DNA from: Bradyrhizobium rifense
Lineage (GTDB): Bacteria > Pseudomonadota > Alphaproteobacteria > Rhizobiales > Xanthobacteraceae
Direction of reading: 5' to 3'
DNA length: 64,000 nt
Assembly (NCBI RefSeq): GCF_008123425.1
Contig: NZ_VSSS01000050.1
Coordinates: 62,001 to 126,000, forward strand
The translations under genes and the position numbers were made by a program. Of the stretch, positions 8,721-17,939 are shown in pieces (position 1 is the first letter of the stretch; every line of letters begins with the position of its first letter). The notes under the pieces are model-generated. The model saw only the letters and a list, made by a program, of their open reading frames with translations. It searched no databases and was not told the origin of the DNA.

Positions 8721-10124
8721 ATGAGACTGCCGCGCGAGATCGGACCCATCCACTTCGTCGGGATCGGCGGGATCGGCATGAGCGGCATCGCCGAGGTGCT
8801 GGTCAATCTCGGCTATGCCGTGCAGGGCTCGGACGCCTCCGACAATTACAATCTCGACCGTCTGCGCAAGAAGGGCGCAAAGGTCTCGGTCGGCCACAAG
8901 GCCGAGAATGTCGACGGGGCCGAGGTCGTCGTCGTGTCCACCGCGATCAAGCGCGACAATCCGGAATTGATGGCGGCGCGCGAGCGGCGCATTCCCGTGG
9001 TGCGCCGCGCCGAGATGCTGGCCGAATTGATGCGGCTGAAGAGCTGCGTCGCGATTGCCGGCACGCACGGCAAGACCACCACGACCACGATGGTCGCAAC
9101 CCTGCTCGATGCCGGCGGGCTCGATCCGACCGTGATCAACGGCGGCATCATCAATGCTTACGGCTCCAACGCGCGGCTCGGCGCCGGCGACTGGATGGTG
9201 GTGGAGGCCGACGAGAGCGACGGCACGTTCCTGAAGCTGCCGACCGATGTCGCGATCGTCACCAATGTCGATCCTGAGCATCTCGATCACTTCAAGACCT
9301 TCGAGGCCGTGCAGGACGCCTTCCGGCATTTCGTCGAGAACCTGCCGTTCTACGGATTTGCCGTGATGTGCATCGATCATCCCGTCGTGCAGACCCTCGT
9401 CGGCAAGATCGAGGATCGTCGCATCATCACTTACGGCGAAAATCCGCAGGCCGACGCGCGATTGCTCGACCTGACCCCAATGGGTGGCGGATCAAAGTTC
9501 AAGGTCGCGTTCCGCGATCGCAAGACGGGCGCCGTGCACGAGATCGCCGATCTCATGCTGCCGATGCCGGGGCGCCACAACGCCTCCAACGCGACGGCTG
9601 CGATCGCGGTCGCGCGCGAGCTTGGCGTTTCAGATGACGCGATCCGCAAGGCGATCGCCGGATTCGGCGGCGTCAAGCGGCGCTTCACCAAGACCGGTGA
9701 GTGGAACGGCGTCACCGTGATCGACGATTACGGCCATCACCCCGTCGAGATTGCGGCGGTGCTGAAGGCCGCGCGGGAATCCAGCAACGGCAAGATCATC
9801 GCCGTGGTGCAGCCGCATCGCTACACCCGCCTGCAATCGCTGTTCGAGGAATTTTGCACCTGCTTCAACGACGCCGATGCGGTGGTCGTCGCAGACGTCT
9901 ATGCCGCGGGCGAGACGCCGATCGACGGCATCGACCGCGATCATTTCGTCACGGGCCTGCGCGCGCACGGCCATCGCGAGGTGGTTCCGCTGCCGGCGGC
10001 GTCTGAGCTCGCCGGCATCGTCAAGGACGTGGCGAAGTCGGGTGATCTCGTCGTGTGCCTCGGTGCAGGAAACATCACGCAATGGGCGTATGCGTTGCCG
10101 GACCAGTTGAAGGCGCTGGGGTAG
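8721..10124 (+). CDS. murC: UDP-N-acetylmuramate:L-alanine ligase MurC
   Basis: MurC adds the first stem residue, L-alanine, to UDP-MurNAc. The 467-residue product opens with MRLPREIGPIHFVGIGGIGM, the usual MurC N-terminus with its GxGGxGM loop, and has the ATP loop GTHGKTT at 114-120, EADESDGTF and NVDPEHLDH in the central domain, and DDYGHHPVE in the C-terminal domain. I chose the ATG at 8721 because the family starts here; an in-frame start 39 bases upstream only adds an unconserved tail. The 122 bases after murG show no further gene. The stop is four bases before the murB start. Confidence 0.97.
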   Translation: MRLPREIGPIHFVGIGGIGMSGIAEVLVNLGYAVQGSDASDNYNLDRLRKKGAKVSVGHKAENVDGAEVVVVSTAIKRDNPELMAARERRIPVVRRAEMLAELMRLKSCVAIAGTHGKTTTTTMVATLLDAGGLDPTVINGGIINAYGSNARLGAGDWMVVEADESDGTFLKLPTDVAIVTNVDPEHLDHFKTFEAVQDAFRHFVENLPFYGFAVMCIDHPVVQTLVGKIEDRRIITYGENPQADARLLDLTPMGGGSKFKVAFRDRKTGAVHEIADLMLPMPGRHNASNATAAIAVARELGVSDDAIRKAIAGFGGVKRRFTKTGEWNGVTVIDDYGHHPVEIAAVLKAARESSNGKIIAVVQPHRYTRLQSLFEEFCTCFNDADAVVVADVYAAGETPIDGIDRDHFVTGLRAHGHREVVPLPAASELAGIVKDVAKSGDLVVCLGAGNITQWAYALPDQLKALG

Positions 10125-10128
10125 GGCG

Positions 10129-11049
10129 GTGAGCTTCCCCGACATCACACCGGAGCTCAAAGCCGCGATGCCGGATCTTCGCGGGCGGTTGCTTGCCAAC
10201 CAGTCGCTGGCCGAGCTGACCTGGTTTCGCGTCGGCGGGCCGGCGCAGGTGCTGTTCACGCCGGCGGACGAGGATGATCTCGCTTATTTCCTCGCGCATC
10301 TCGCCAGCGACATCCCGGTCTATGTCGTCGGTGTCGGCTCCAACCTGATCGTCCGCGATGGCGGCATTGCCGGCGTGGTGATCCGGCTGGCGCCGCGCGC
10401 TTTTGGCGAGGCCACTGCGAACGGTGACGTCGTGACCGCGGGTGCGGCCGCTCTGGACAAGCGCGTCGCGGAGGTCGCGGCCTCTGCCAATATCGGCGGG
10501 CTCGAATTCTACTTCGGCATTCCCGGCACGATCGGTGGTGCGCTGCGCATGAATGCAGGCGCCAATGGCGGTGAGACCAAGGATGTGCTGATCGAGGCGA
10601 CCGGCATCGGCCGCGACGGCGCGAAGCACGTCTTCTCCAACGCCGACATGAAATTCGTTTACCGCAACAGTGGTGTCAATCCCTCCATCATCTTCACCTC
10701 CGCTCGCTTTCGCGGCGAGATCAGGGATACGGCAGTCATCCGCGCGCGTATGGCCGACGTACAGAGCCATCGCGAGACCGCGCAGCCGATCCGCGAAAAA
10801 ACCGGCGGCTCGACCTTCAAGAATCCGCCCGGCCATTCGGCCTGGAAGCTGGTTGACGCCGCAGGTTGCCGTGGCTTGCGCGTCGGCGGCGCGCAGGTCT
10901 CCGAGATGCACTGCAACTTCCTGATCAACACGGGCGATGCCACCGCGCACGACATCGAGGCGCTGGGCGAGACGGTGCGCGAACGCGTGAAGGCGAATTC
11001 CGGAATTGAGCTGCACTGGGAAATCAAGCGGATTGGAATTCCCGGCTAA
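10129..11049 (+). CDS. murB: UDP-N-acetylenolpyruvoylglucosamine reductase MurB
   Basis: MurB reduces UDP-GlcNAc-enolpyruvate to UDP-MurNAc with NADPH and FAD. The 306-residue protein contains TWFRVGGPAQVLF, the FAD-site segment VGVGSNLIVRDGG, GLEFYFGIPGTIGGALRMNA, and the C-terminal GSTFKNPPG with the catalytic serine region and the conserved MHCNFLINTG segment. It starts with GTG at 10129, four bases after the murC stop. It resembles the shorter type I MurB without the extra loop of E. coli. The frame ends 22 bases before ddl. Confidence 0.96.
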   Translation: MSFPDITPELKAAMPDLRGRLLANQSLAELTWFRVGGPAQVLFTPADEDDLAYFLAHLASDIPVYVVGVGSNLIVRDGGIAGVVIRLAPRAFGEATANGDVVTAGAAALDKRVAEVAASANIGGLEFYFGIPGTIGGALRMNAGANGGETKDVLIEATGIGRDGAKHVFSNADMKFVYRNSGVNPSIIFTSARFRGEIRDTAVIRARMADVQSHRETAQPIREKTGGSTFKNPPGHSAWKLVDAAGCRGLRVGGAQVSEMHCNFLINTGDATAHDIEALGETVRERVKANSGIELHWEIKRIGIPG

Positions 11050-11071
11050 TTTGGACAAGCGACGAGAGAAC

Positions 11072-12058
11072 ATGCGCACCACGATCCTCTTTGGCGGCTC
11101 CAACCGCGAACGTCTGGTTTCCGTCGCTTCAGCCCAGGCCCTGCATCAGGCGCTGCCCGAGGCCGATCTCTGGTGGTGGGACGTCGAGGACAAGGTGCAC
11201 GTCGTGCAGTCCAAGCAGCTGCTCGAACATTCGCGGCCCTTCGAGGACGAGTTCAAGCCTGGCACGCGTGGCATTCCGCTGGCGCAGGCGCTCGACAAGG
11301 CCAGGACTGAAGACCGCGTCCTCGTGCTCAGCCTGCATGGCGGCAGCGCCGAGAATGGCGAATTGCAGGTGATGTGTGAGGTGCGCGGCGTGCCGTTCAC
11401 AGGCTCCGGTTCGGCCTCCTCACATCTCGCCTTCGACAAGATCGCGGCCAAGCGCTTTGCCGCGCTCGGCGGTGTGACGCCGCCCGATGGCATCGCGCTC
11501 GAGAATATCGATGATGCCTTCGCTGAATATGGAAGGCTGATCGCAAAGCCGGCGCGTGATGGATCGAGCTATGGCCTGATCTTCGTCAACGCCAAGCAGG
11601 ATCTCGTCGCCGTCCGCAATGCGGCCAGGCACGAAGAGTATGTGATCGAGCCCTACATCGCCGGCGTCGAGGCGACCTGCGGCGTGCTGGAGCGCACCGA
11701 CGGGTCGATCATCCCGTTGCCGCCGATCGAGATCATTCCCGGTGAGGGCAATTTCGACTACGCGGCAAAATATCTTTTGAAGTCGACCCAGGAGATCTGC
11801 CCGGGCCGCTTCACCGCCGAGGTCACTGAGGCGCTCAAGACCCAGGCCATGGCGGCGCATCGCGCGATGTCCTGCACCGGCTATTCCCGCTCCGACTTCA
11901 TCGTCTCGGAGAAGGGGCTGGTCTATCTCGAGACCAACACGCTGCCCGGGCTGACCAAGTCCTCGCTCTACCCCAAGGCGCTGAAAGCCGAGGGCATCGC
12001 ATTCCCCGACTTCCTCCGCGAGCTGATCGAGCTGGCGGTGCGGCGGGTGCGGAAATAG
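11072..12058 (+). CDS. ddl: D-alanine--D-alanine ligase (divergent Ddl)
   Basis: Ddl joins two D-alanines using ATP; MurF uses the dipeptide. The 328-residue ATP-grasp protein keeps the expected landmarks in modified form: GGSNRERLVS for the N-terminal D-Ala site, LHGGSAENGELQ for the usual HGxxGEDGxxQ, IAKPARDGSSYG for the ATP loop, AAKY before the omega loop, and LETNTLPGLTKSSLYPK for the metal site and C-terminal signature. It is clearly more divergent than E. coli DdlB, but position between murB and ftsQ fits. The ATG at 11072 (MRTTILFGGS) was chosen because it gives the standard N-terminal beta strand; an upstream in-frame start overlaps murB. Confidence 0.9.
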   Translation: MRTTILFGGSNRERLVSVASAQALHQALPEADLWWWDVEDKVHVVQSKQLLEHSRPFEDEFKPGTRGIPLAQALDKARTEDRVLVLSLHGGSAENGELQVMCEVRGVPFTGSGSASSHLAFDKIAAKRFAALGGVTPPDGIALENIDDAFAEYGRLIAKPARDGSSYGLIFVNAKQDLVAVRNAARHEEYVIEPYIAGVEATCGVLERTDGSIIPLPPIEIIPGEGNFDYAAKYLLKSTQEICPGRFTAEVTEALKTQAMAAHRAMSCTGYSRSDFIVSEKGLVYLETNTLPGLTKSSLYPKALKAEGIAFPDFLRELIELAVRRVRK

Positions 12059-12406
12059 TTAGGATTGGTTAACGGCTGAGAGGGCGAAAACGGCCGGTTT
12101 GGTGCCCAAAACCGGTAAAATGCCGGACATCGTGGCATAACTGCCTCACAGAGCTGGGCAAAACGCATTCTTCGTTAACGAACTTTACCTTTTGTTTACC
12201 AGGAAGTCCGAAGGTTAACGCTGGCGGCGCATATGGCGTTTTGGCTGCCGGCGCGTGAGCCGTTTCGGATTGTCTCCGACCGGCGAACGCTTTGAAGGGG
12301 AGCGGTTTCTTCTGCCGAAGACCAGTACCCGGCCCGGCAAGTCCGAGACGTCATGTTCGCCAGGACCCGCGCGATGTCGCGGGCAAACTGTTGACGAGCT
12401 CGTGCA
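12059..12406 (+). promoter_or_regulatory. Upstream region of ftsQAZ with shared element and CtrA-like repeat
   Basis: This 348-base gap holds no convincing gene. It contains an element with ACGGCCGGTTTGG at 12090-12102 followed by CCGGTAAAA at 12112-12120; a close copy precedes lpxC at 16811-16840. The element is itself a partial inverted repeat (CCGGTTT / AAAACCGG). Further on, TTTACC occurs at 12184-12189 and again at 12195-12200, the 11-base period of CtrA sites, and GTTAAC sites lie at 12174 and 12213. The ftsQAZ promoters are CtrA-controlled in Caulobacter, so this is the likely promoter region of ftsQAZ; the binding assignments are inference. Confidence 0.5.
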
Positions 12407-13423
12407 ATGGATGGTGCAGGAAGCCTCACCCGGTCGTTTTTGAGATCGCTGAGGCCCCAAGCTGACCTGAAGGCGGCCGCTATCGGAGCGGTCGTGCTTC
12501 TGCGCGAGTGGGTGCAGGATCGGCGTGAGGAGAAGCGCGCCACCGCCAAGCAGAAGATCAAGGCCAAGGCCGTCGTCGAACGTGAGCCGCCGCCGCGCCT
12601 GATCGCGATGGTCGAGCGCTATCTGCCGCGCCGGGTCGGGATCAGCATGACCGTGCTGCTGCTGATCGGCAGCTGCGGCCTCGGCATCGTCAAGGGCGGC
12701 CATCTCCAGGATTTCATCACGGCGGTCAGCGACGCGCGCAACGCCATGGCCAATTCGGCCGGCTTCCGCATCACCTCGGTCGTGATCAACGGCCGCAAGC
12801 AGCTCAGCCAGGACGAGATCCTCGCCATCGGCGGCGTCAGCGGCCGCTCCTCGCTGCTGTTCCTCGATGCCGACAACGTTCGCGACAAGCTCAAGGCCAA
12901 TGCCTGGATTGCGGACGCGACCGTGCTGAAGCTCTATCCGGGCCAGCTCATGATCGAGATCACCGAGCGCAAGGCGTTCGCGCTGTGGCAGGAGGCCGGC
13001 CGGCTCTCCGTCATCGCCGACGATGGCGCGCTGCTCGAACCCTATGTCTCGCGCCGGTTCCTGTCGCTGCCGCTCGTGGTCGGCAAGGGCGCCGACACGC
13101 AGGCCCGCGACTTCCTCGCGCTGCTTGCCCGCTATCCGCAGGTGAACGCGGTGACGAAAGCCGCGATCTATGTCGGTGAGCGGCGCTGGAACCTGAGGCT
13201 GAAAGATGGCCTCGACGTCCGCCTTCCGGAGCAGGATGTCGGCAACGCACTCGCCGCGCTCTCCAAGCTCGACAAGGACGACAGGCTGTTCTCGAAGGAT
13301 ATCGTCGCGATCGACATGCGCCTGCCCGACCGTCTGGTGGTGCAGCTGTCCGATGACGCCGCCAAGGCGCGCGAAGATCTGTTCAAGGACAAGAAGAAAA
13401 AGAAGGCCGGGGACGCCGCATGA
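12407..13423 (+). CDS. ftsQ: Cell division protein FtsQ
   Basis: FtsQ is a bitopic divisome protein that links the early FtsZ ring proteins to the FtsWI synthase. The 338-residue product has a long basic cytoplasmic N-terminus (about 85 residues), one transmembrane helix around VGISMTVLLLIGSCGLGIV, then a periplasmic POTRA domain starting at FRITSVVINGRKQLSQDEI and the FtsQ beta domain (WIADATVLKLYPGQLMIEI, WNLRLKDGLDVRLPE). The lysine-rich tail ends KDKKKKKAGDAA. The ATG at 12407 gives the MDGAG start I know from related rhizobia. It overlaps ftsA by four bases (ATGA). Confidence 0.93.
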   Translation: MDGAGSLTRSFLRSLRPQADLKAAAIGAVVLLREWVQDRREEKRATAKQKIKAKAVVEREPPPRLIAMVERYLPRRVGISMTVLLLIGSCGLGIVKGGHLQDFITAVSDARNAMANSAGFRITSVVINGRKQLSQDEILAIGGVSGRSSLLFLDADNVRDKLKANAWIADATVLKLYPGQLMIEITERKAFALWQEAGRLSVIADDGALLEPYVSRRFLSLPLVVGKGADTQARDFLALLARYPQVNAVTKAAIYVGERRWNLRLKDGLDVRLPEQDVGNALAALSKLDKDDRLFSKDIVAIDMRLPDRLVVQLSDDAAKAREDLFKDKKKKKAGDAA

Positions 13424-14742
13424 CCGGTCTTGATCGCACCCAGACGCCGAAGATGCGCCCGATGCCGCACAAGCGCGGCGGTCTCGTCGCCTGCCTCGAC
13501 ATTGGCACCAGCAAGATCGCCTGCATGATCGCGCGGCTGAAGCCGTCCGCGCCGAGCGAGGCCCTACGCGATCGCACCCATGCGGTAGAACTGATCGGTT
13601 ACAGCCAGATCCAGTCGCGCGGCATGAAGGCCGGCGCGGTGGTCGATCTCGCCGAATGCGAGCAGGCGGTGCGCCAGGCCGTCGGCCTCGCCGAGAAAAT
13701 GGCCAAGGTCCGGGTCGAGTCCGTTCTGCTGTCGGTGTCCGGCGGCCGGCTCGCGGGCCAGCTGGTCGAAGCCGCAGCCGATATCCGCGGCGGTGCGGTG
13801 ACGCCGGCCGATGTCAGCCGCGTCACCTCCACCGGCATGCGCCACGCCACCGGCGAGGGCCGCACCGTGCTGCATGCGCTGCCGGTCGGCTACACACTCG
13901 ACGGCGTCAAGGGCATCCGCGATCCCCGCGGCATGGTCGCGCATCAATTCGGCGTCGATATGAACGTCGTCACCTGCGACGCCACCGTGGCGCGGAACCT
14001 GATGCTGGCGGTGGAACGCTGCCATCTCAATGTCGAAGCCATGGCGGCGGCCCCCTATGTGGCCGGCCTGTCGGTGCTGACCGACGACGAGGCCGATCTC
14101 GGCGCTGCCGTCGTCGAGATGGGTGCGGGCACCACCACCATCGCGGTCTATTCCGGCGGCCGCTTCGTGCACGCGGCCGGATTTGCGGTCGGCGGGCAAC
14201 ATATCACGATGGATCTCGCGCGCGGACTCTCGGCGACCATTGCCGACGCCGAGCGAATCAAGACGTTATACGGCACCGTCATTACCGGCGGATCGGACTC
14301 GCGTGAGCTGATGTCTGTACCGACAGCCGGTGACGACCAGGATCTGCCGCAGATCGTTTCGCGCGCCACCATCGCCAACATCGTCAAGCATCGTGCCGAG
14401 GAAGTCTTCGAAATGGTTCGGGACAAGCTGAAGGATTCGCCCTTCGCGGCAGAGCCCAAGGGCCGTGTCGTGCTCTCCGGCGGCGCCTCGCAGCTCACCG
14501 GCCTCGTCGAGCTCGGAACCCAGATTCTCGGCCGGCCCGTGCGGGTCGGACGTCCTCTCGGTTTTGGCCGGCTGCCCAACGAGGCGAAGAACGCCGCGTT
14601 CGCGGTGCCGGCCGGACTTCTCGTCTACCCGCAATATGTTCACCACGAACATGTCGAACCGCGGCATACGCGGCAGCAGGTCAGGACAGGAACGGGCGGT
14701 TATTTCGGAAAGGTCGGACGATGGCTACGCGAGGGCTTTTGA
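13420..14742 (+). CDS. ftsA: Cell division protein FtsA
   Basis: FtsA is the actin-like ATPase that tethers FtsZ to the membrane. The 440-residue protein has the phosphate-1 loop CLDIGTSKIACMIA near residue 25, the SHS2/1C subdomain (SVSGGRLAGQ), the second phosphate loop EMGAGTTTIAVY, and the adenosine motif VVLSGGASQLTGL. The C-terminus (YFGKVGRWLREGF) is an amphipathic helix, the expected membrane-targeting sequence. It is coupled to ftsQ by an ATGA overlap and lies 87 bases upstream of ftsZ. Confidence 0.97.
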   Translation: MTGLDRTQTPKMRPMPHKRGGLVACLDIGTSKIACMIARLKPSAPSEALRDRTHAVELIGYSQIQSRGMKAGAVVDLAECEQAVRQAVGLAEKMAKVRVESVLLSVSGGRLAGQLVEAAADIRGGAVTPADVSRVTSTGMRHATGEGRTVLHALPVGYTLDGVKGIRDPRGMVAHQFGVDMNVVTCDATVARNLMLAVERCHLNVEAMAAAPYVAGLSVLTDDEADLGAAVVEMGAGTTTIAVYSGGRFVHAAGFAVGGQHITMDLARGLSATIADAERIKTLYGTVITGGSDSRELMSVPTAGDDQDLPQIVSRATIANIVKHRAEEVFEMVRDKLKDSPFAAEPKGRVVLSGGASQLTGLVELGTQILGRPVRVGRPLGFGRLPNEAKNAAFAVPAGLLVYPQYVHHEHVEPRHTRQQVRTGTGGYFGKVGRWLREGF

Positions 14743-14829
14743 TGACCGCTTTCCGCAATTGTCGATTTTCACCAACTCCCGCGGCCGTAGGCCGGGGCGA
14801 ACCCACGCGCGCGTGATCGAGAGGCAAAC

Positions 14830-16614
14830 ATGACCATCAGCATCAATGTTCCTGATATTCACGAGTTGAAGCCCCGCATCACCGTGTTCGGCGTCGGCGG
14901 CGCCGGCGGCAACGCCGTCAACAACATGATCACGGCCGGCCTCCAGGGCGTCGACTTCGTGGTTGCCAACACCGACGCGCAGGCGCTGACGATGTCGAAG
15001 GCGCAGCGCATCGTGCAGATGGGCACCGCAGTGACGCAAGGCCTCGGCGCCGGCTCGCAGCCGAACGTCGGTGCAGCCGCCGCGGAAGAGGTGATCGACG
15101 AGCTGCGTGACCATCTCTCGGGCGCCAACATGGTGTTCGTCACCGCCGGCATGGGCGGCGGCACCGGCACCGGCGCTGCTCCGGTCATTGCCAAGACCGC
15201 GCGCGACATGGGCATCCTCACCGTCGGCGTCGTGACCAAGCCGTTCCACTTCGAGGGCGGCCGCCGCATGCGCACCGCCGAAGCCGGCATCAACGAGCTT
15301 CACAAGGTCGTCGACACGCTCCTGATCATCCCGAACCAGAACCTGTTCCGGGTCGCCAACGAGAAGACCACCTTCGCCGACGCCTTCGCGATGGCCGACC
15401 AGGTGCTCTACTCGGGCGTGGCCTGCATCACCGATTTGATGGTCAAGGAAGGCCTGATCAACCTCGACTTCGCCGACGTCCGCGCCGTCATGCGCGAGAT
15501 GGGCAAGGCGATGATGGGCACCGGCGAAGCCTCCGGCGACAAGCGCGCGCTGACCGCCGCTGAGGCCGCGATCGCCAACCCGCTGATCGACGACAGTTCG
15601 ATGAAGGGCGCCAAGGGCCTCCTGATCTCCATCACCGGCGGCAAGGACCTCACCCTGTTCGAGGTCGACGAAGCCGCGACCCGCATCCGCGAGGAAGTCG
15701 ACCAGGACGCCAACATCATCGTCGGTGCCACCTTCGACGAAGCGCTCGACGGCCTGATCCGCGTCTCGGTCGTTGCCACCGGCATCGAGCAGGCCGCGAT
15801 CGCCCGCACCACCCAGGGCACCAGCGCTCCGGTCGCAAACGCCGCGCCGCAGGCCCAGCAAGCCCCGGCGGCTCCGGCCGTCGCTGCCGAGAGCCGTCTC
15901 GCCGACCTGACCGCGCGGCTTCGCGCCGACAACCAGCGTCTGGCCGAGCGCGCCCAGAAGCTGGACTCGCAGATCCCGGCTGCCGCGCCTGTCGCACAGC
16001 GTCCCAATGTCGAGCGTGCGGCGCTTGCGGCCATCGCGGCTGCCGTTTCCGAAGTCCCGCAGGTACCCGCGCCGATGCAGACCTATGGCGACGTCACCGT
16101 GCGCCCGATCGCGCAGAAGCCCACGCTGTTTCCGGAGCCCGAGCAGGCGCCGGTTGCCATGCATGAGCAGATGACGCCGGAAACCTTCATCCCGCCGCAG
16201 GCCGAGCGTGCCCCGGCCCGCGCGCCGCGGATGCCGCGCCTCGACGAGCTGCCGATGCCGGCCCAGGCCGAGATTCGTCAGGCCCGTGGCGAGGTTGAGG
16301 AGGAAACGCCGCAGAAGACCCGCCTGTCGCTGCTGCAGCGCCTCGCCAATGTCGGCCTCGGCCGTCGCGACGAGGAGACCGAGGCCCCGATCGCCGCCCG
16401 CACCGCCGGTCCCGCCATGCCGGCGCTGCCCGAGCGCAAGCCGCAGCGCACGGTGCAGCAGCAGATCGCAGCCACCGAACCGGTGTCGGAATATGCCCGC
16501 CGGCCCGCGCCGCAGGGTCTCGACGCCCATGGCCGCCCGGCACCTGTTGCGCCGGCGCCACAGGGAGATGACCATCTTGATATCCCGGCCTTCCTGCGGC
16601 GGCAGGCGACCTGA
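14830..16614 (+). CDS. ftsZ: Cell division GTPase FtsZ
   Basis: FtsZ is the tubulin-like GTPase that forms the division ring. The 594-residue protein has the nucleotide-binding start VFGVGGAGGNAVNNMI, the tubulin signature GGGTGTGAAP near residue 109, NLDFADVRAVM (T7 loop), and a GTPase core ending near residue 320. A long Ala/Pro/Gln-rich linker of about 260 residues follows, then the conserved C-terminal peptide DDHLDIPAFLRRQAT that binds FtsA and other partners. A long linker is usual in alphaproteobacteria. A strong hairpin terminator lies 26 bases downstream, so ftsZ ends the dcw transcription unit. Confidence 0.98.
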   Translation: MTISINVPDIHELKPRITVFGVGGAGGNAVNNMITAGLQGVDFVVANTDAQALTMSKAQRIVQMGTAVTQGLGAGSQPNVGAAAAEEVIDELRDHLSGANMVFVTAGMGGGTGTGAAPVIAKTARDMGILTVGVVTKPFHFEGGRRMRTAEAGINELHKVVDTLLIIPNQNLFRVANEKTTFADAFAMADQVLYSGVACITDLMVKEGLINLDFADVRAVMREMGKAMMGTGEASGDKRALTAAEAAIANPLIDDSSMKGAKGLLISITGGKDLTLFEVDEAATRIREEVDQDANIIVGATFDEALDGLIRVSVVATGIEQAAIARTTQGTSAPVANAAPQAQQAPAAPAVAAESRLADLTARLRADNQRLAERAQKLDSQIPAAAPVAQRPNVERAALAAIAAAVSEVPQVPAPMQTYGDVTVRPIAQKPTLFPEPEQAPVAMHEQMTPETFIPPQAERAPARAPRMPRLDELPMPAQAEIRQARGEVEEETPQKTRLSLLQRLANVGLGRRDEETEAPIAARTAGPAMPALPERKPQRTVQQQIAATEPVSEYARRPAPQGLDAHGRPAPVAPAPQGDDHLDIPAFLRRQAT

Positions 16615-16640
16615 GGATTGTTACAATAAGGCAGACGCAG

Positions 16641-16673
16641 AAAGGCCCCGGCGGGAAGCTTGCCGGGGCCTTT
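16641..16673 (+). terminator. Intrinsic terminator after ftsZ
   Basis: A perfect 12-base stem (AAAGGCCCCGGC at 16641-16652 with GCCGGGGCCTTT at 16662-16673) encloses a 9-base loop and ends in TTTCCTT. This is a typical rho-independent terminator. It separates ftsZ from lpxC, which must have its own promoter. Confidence 0.9.
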
Positions 16674-16780
16674 CCTTATGTCCCGTGCATATCCGGATTG
16701 CGCGTTCAAGCAACTGATTTTAAATCATTAATTACCGGTTCGGTGCTTCAGTAAAGCTGCCGATATGTGCCCCAAACCTC

Positions 16781-16840
16781 GGCGCAATTTGGTTAAGCCT
16801 TGGCGCGAATACGGCCGGTTTGGGGTAACAATCGGTAAAA
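16781..16840 (+). promoter_or_regulatory. lpxC upstream element shared with ftsQ region
   Basis: TTTGGTTAA at 16788-16796 is followed by ACGGCCGGTTTGG at 16811-16823 and CGGTAAAA at 16833-16840. The same three blocks occur with nearly the same spacing upstream of ftsQ (12066-12120). The 362-base gap between ftsZ and lpxC otherwise holds only the ftsZ terminator and an AT-rich patch (16719-16735) that could be a promoter. Function is inferred from conservation within the window. Confidence 0.45.
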
Positions 16841-16976
16841 AAGCGTGAGTTGGCGCTGTTTAAGGCAGTGACTATGGTTCGGTGTGACTTGGGGATACGG
16901 AGATTCGGACGGTCGATCTCGATCGATCAGTCGGGTCCAGTATAAGTCGCAGTTGGTCGTAGTGGGGCGGTTCCTG

Positions 16977-17939
16977 ATGAAATTTAGCCGGCAAACAACG
17001 CTTCGTGCGCAAGCCACCGTGGCCGGCGTTGGCGTTCATTCCGGTCTTCCCGTCACCCTTACGCTCGGACCTGCACCTGTCGATGCCGGTTTTATTTTTG
17101 TCCGCACCGGACTCGAAGGACGTGACCGCGAGATTCAGGCGACCGCCGAGCAGGTGATCGCGACCGACTTCGCGACCGTCCTCGGCGATCGCAGCGGTCC
17201 GCTGGTTTCCACCGCGGAGCATGTGCTGGCTGCGCTGCGGGGCATGGGTATCGACAACGCCACCATCGAGATCGACGGTCCGGAAGTGCCGATCATGGAC
17301 GGCAGCGCCGCTGCCTTCATCGCGGCGATCGATCAGGCCGGTATCGTCAACCAGCCGGCGCAGCGTCGGTTCATCCAGGTTTTGAAGCCGGTTTCGGTCA
17401 AGGTCGGCGACTCCTTCGGCGAGATCCGGCCCTACGCCAACGGTTTCCGCGCCGAGGTCGAGATCGACTTCACCAATCCCGTCATCGGCCAGCAGAGCTA
17501 TGGCTTCGACGTGAGCCCCGAGCGCTTCCGCCGCGAAGTCGGCCGTGCCCGGACCTTCGGTCTGATGGGTGATGTTGCCCGGCTCTGGAGCGCGGGCTAT
17601 GCGCTCGGCGCCTCCTTTGAAAATACCGTCGTGTTCGACGAGGAGCGGCTGCTCAACACTGAGGGCCTGCGCTACGCCGACGAATGCGCCCGCCACAAGG
17701 TGCTGGACGTGATCGGCGATCTCGCGCTGGCCGGCCTGCCGCTGCTCGGTGCCTATCGTTCGGTGCGTGGCGGCCACAAGCTCAACCACGCCGTTCTGAC
17801 CGCACTGCTGGCCGACCGGACCGCCTGGCGGGTGGTCGAGGGCGAGGTGGCCCGCCGCACCACACGTGGTGTGGCCGAGGTCGGCAGCGGCATTGTTGGC
17901 GGCAGGATCGCTGCCGCCTACGGGCCGGGCGTGTCCTGA
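16977..17939 (+). CDS. lpxC: UDP-3-O-acyl-N-acetylglucosamine deacetylase LpxC
   Basis: LpxC is the zinc deacetylase that commits UDP-acyl-GlcNAc to lipid A synthesis in the cytoplasm. The 320-residue product begins MKFSRQTTLRAQATVAGVGVH and contains the family motifs TAEHVLAALRGMGIDNA (zinc ligand histidine), EIDGPEVPIMDGSA, GRARTFG, DECARHKVLDVIGDLALAG (zinc ligands H and D) and RGGHKLNHAV. I chose the ATG at 16977 because family members start here; an in-frame start at 16884 adds an unconserved tail over the promoter. Linkage to dcw genes is common. Confidence 0.96.
   Translation: MKFSRQTTLRAQATVAGVGVHSGLPVTLTLGPAPVDAGFIFVRTGLEGRDREIQATAEQVIATDFATVLGDRSGPLVSTAEHVLAALRGMGIDNATIEIDGPEVPIMDGSAAAFIAAIDQAGIVNQPAQRRFIQVLKPVSVKVGDSFGEIRPYANGFRAEVEIDFTNPVIGQQSYGFDVSPERFRREVGRARTFGLMGDVARLWSAGYALGASFENTVVFDEERLLNTEGLRYADECARHKVLDVIGDLALAGLPLLGAYRSVRGGHKLNHAVLTALLADRTAWRVVEGEVARRTTRGVAEVGSGIVGGRIAAAYGPGVS

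Noticed and set aside
12255..12443. 62-codon open frame before ftsQ
   Set aside because: Overlaps the ftsQ start out of frame, in the promoter region, with no known domain or clear ribosome site.
14725..16575. 616-codon open frame on the minus strand across ftsZ
   Set aside because: Mirror of the ftsZ codon bias; no recognisable fold.
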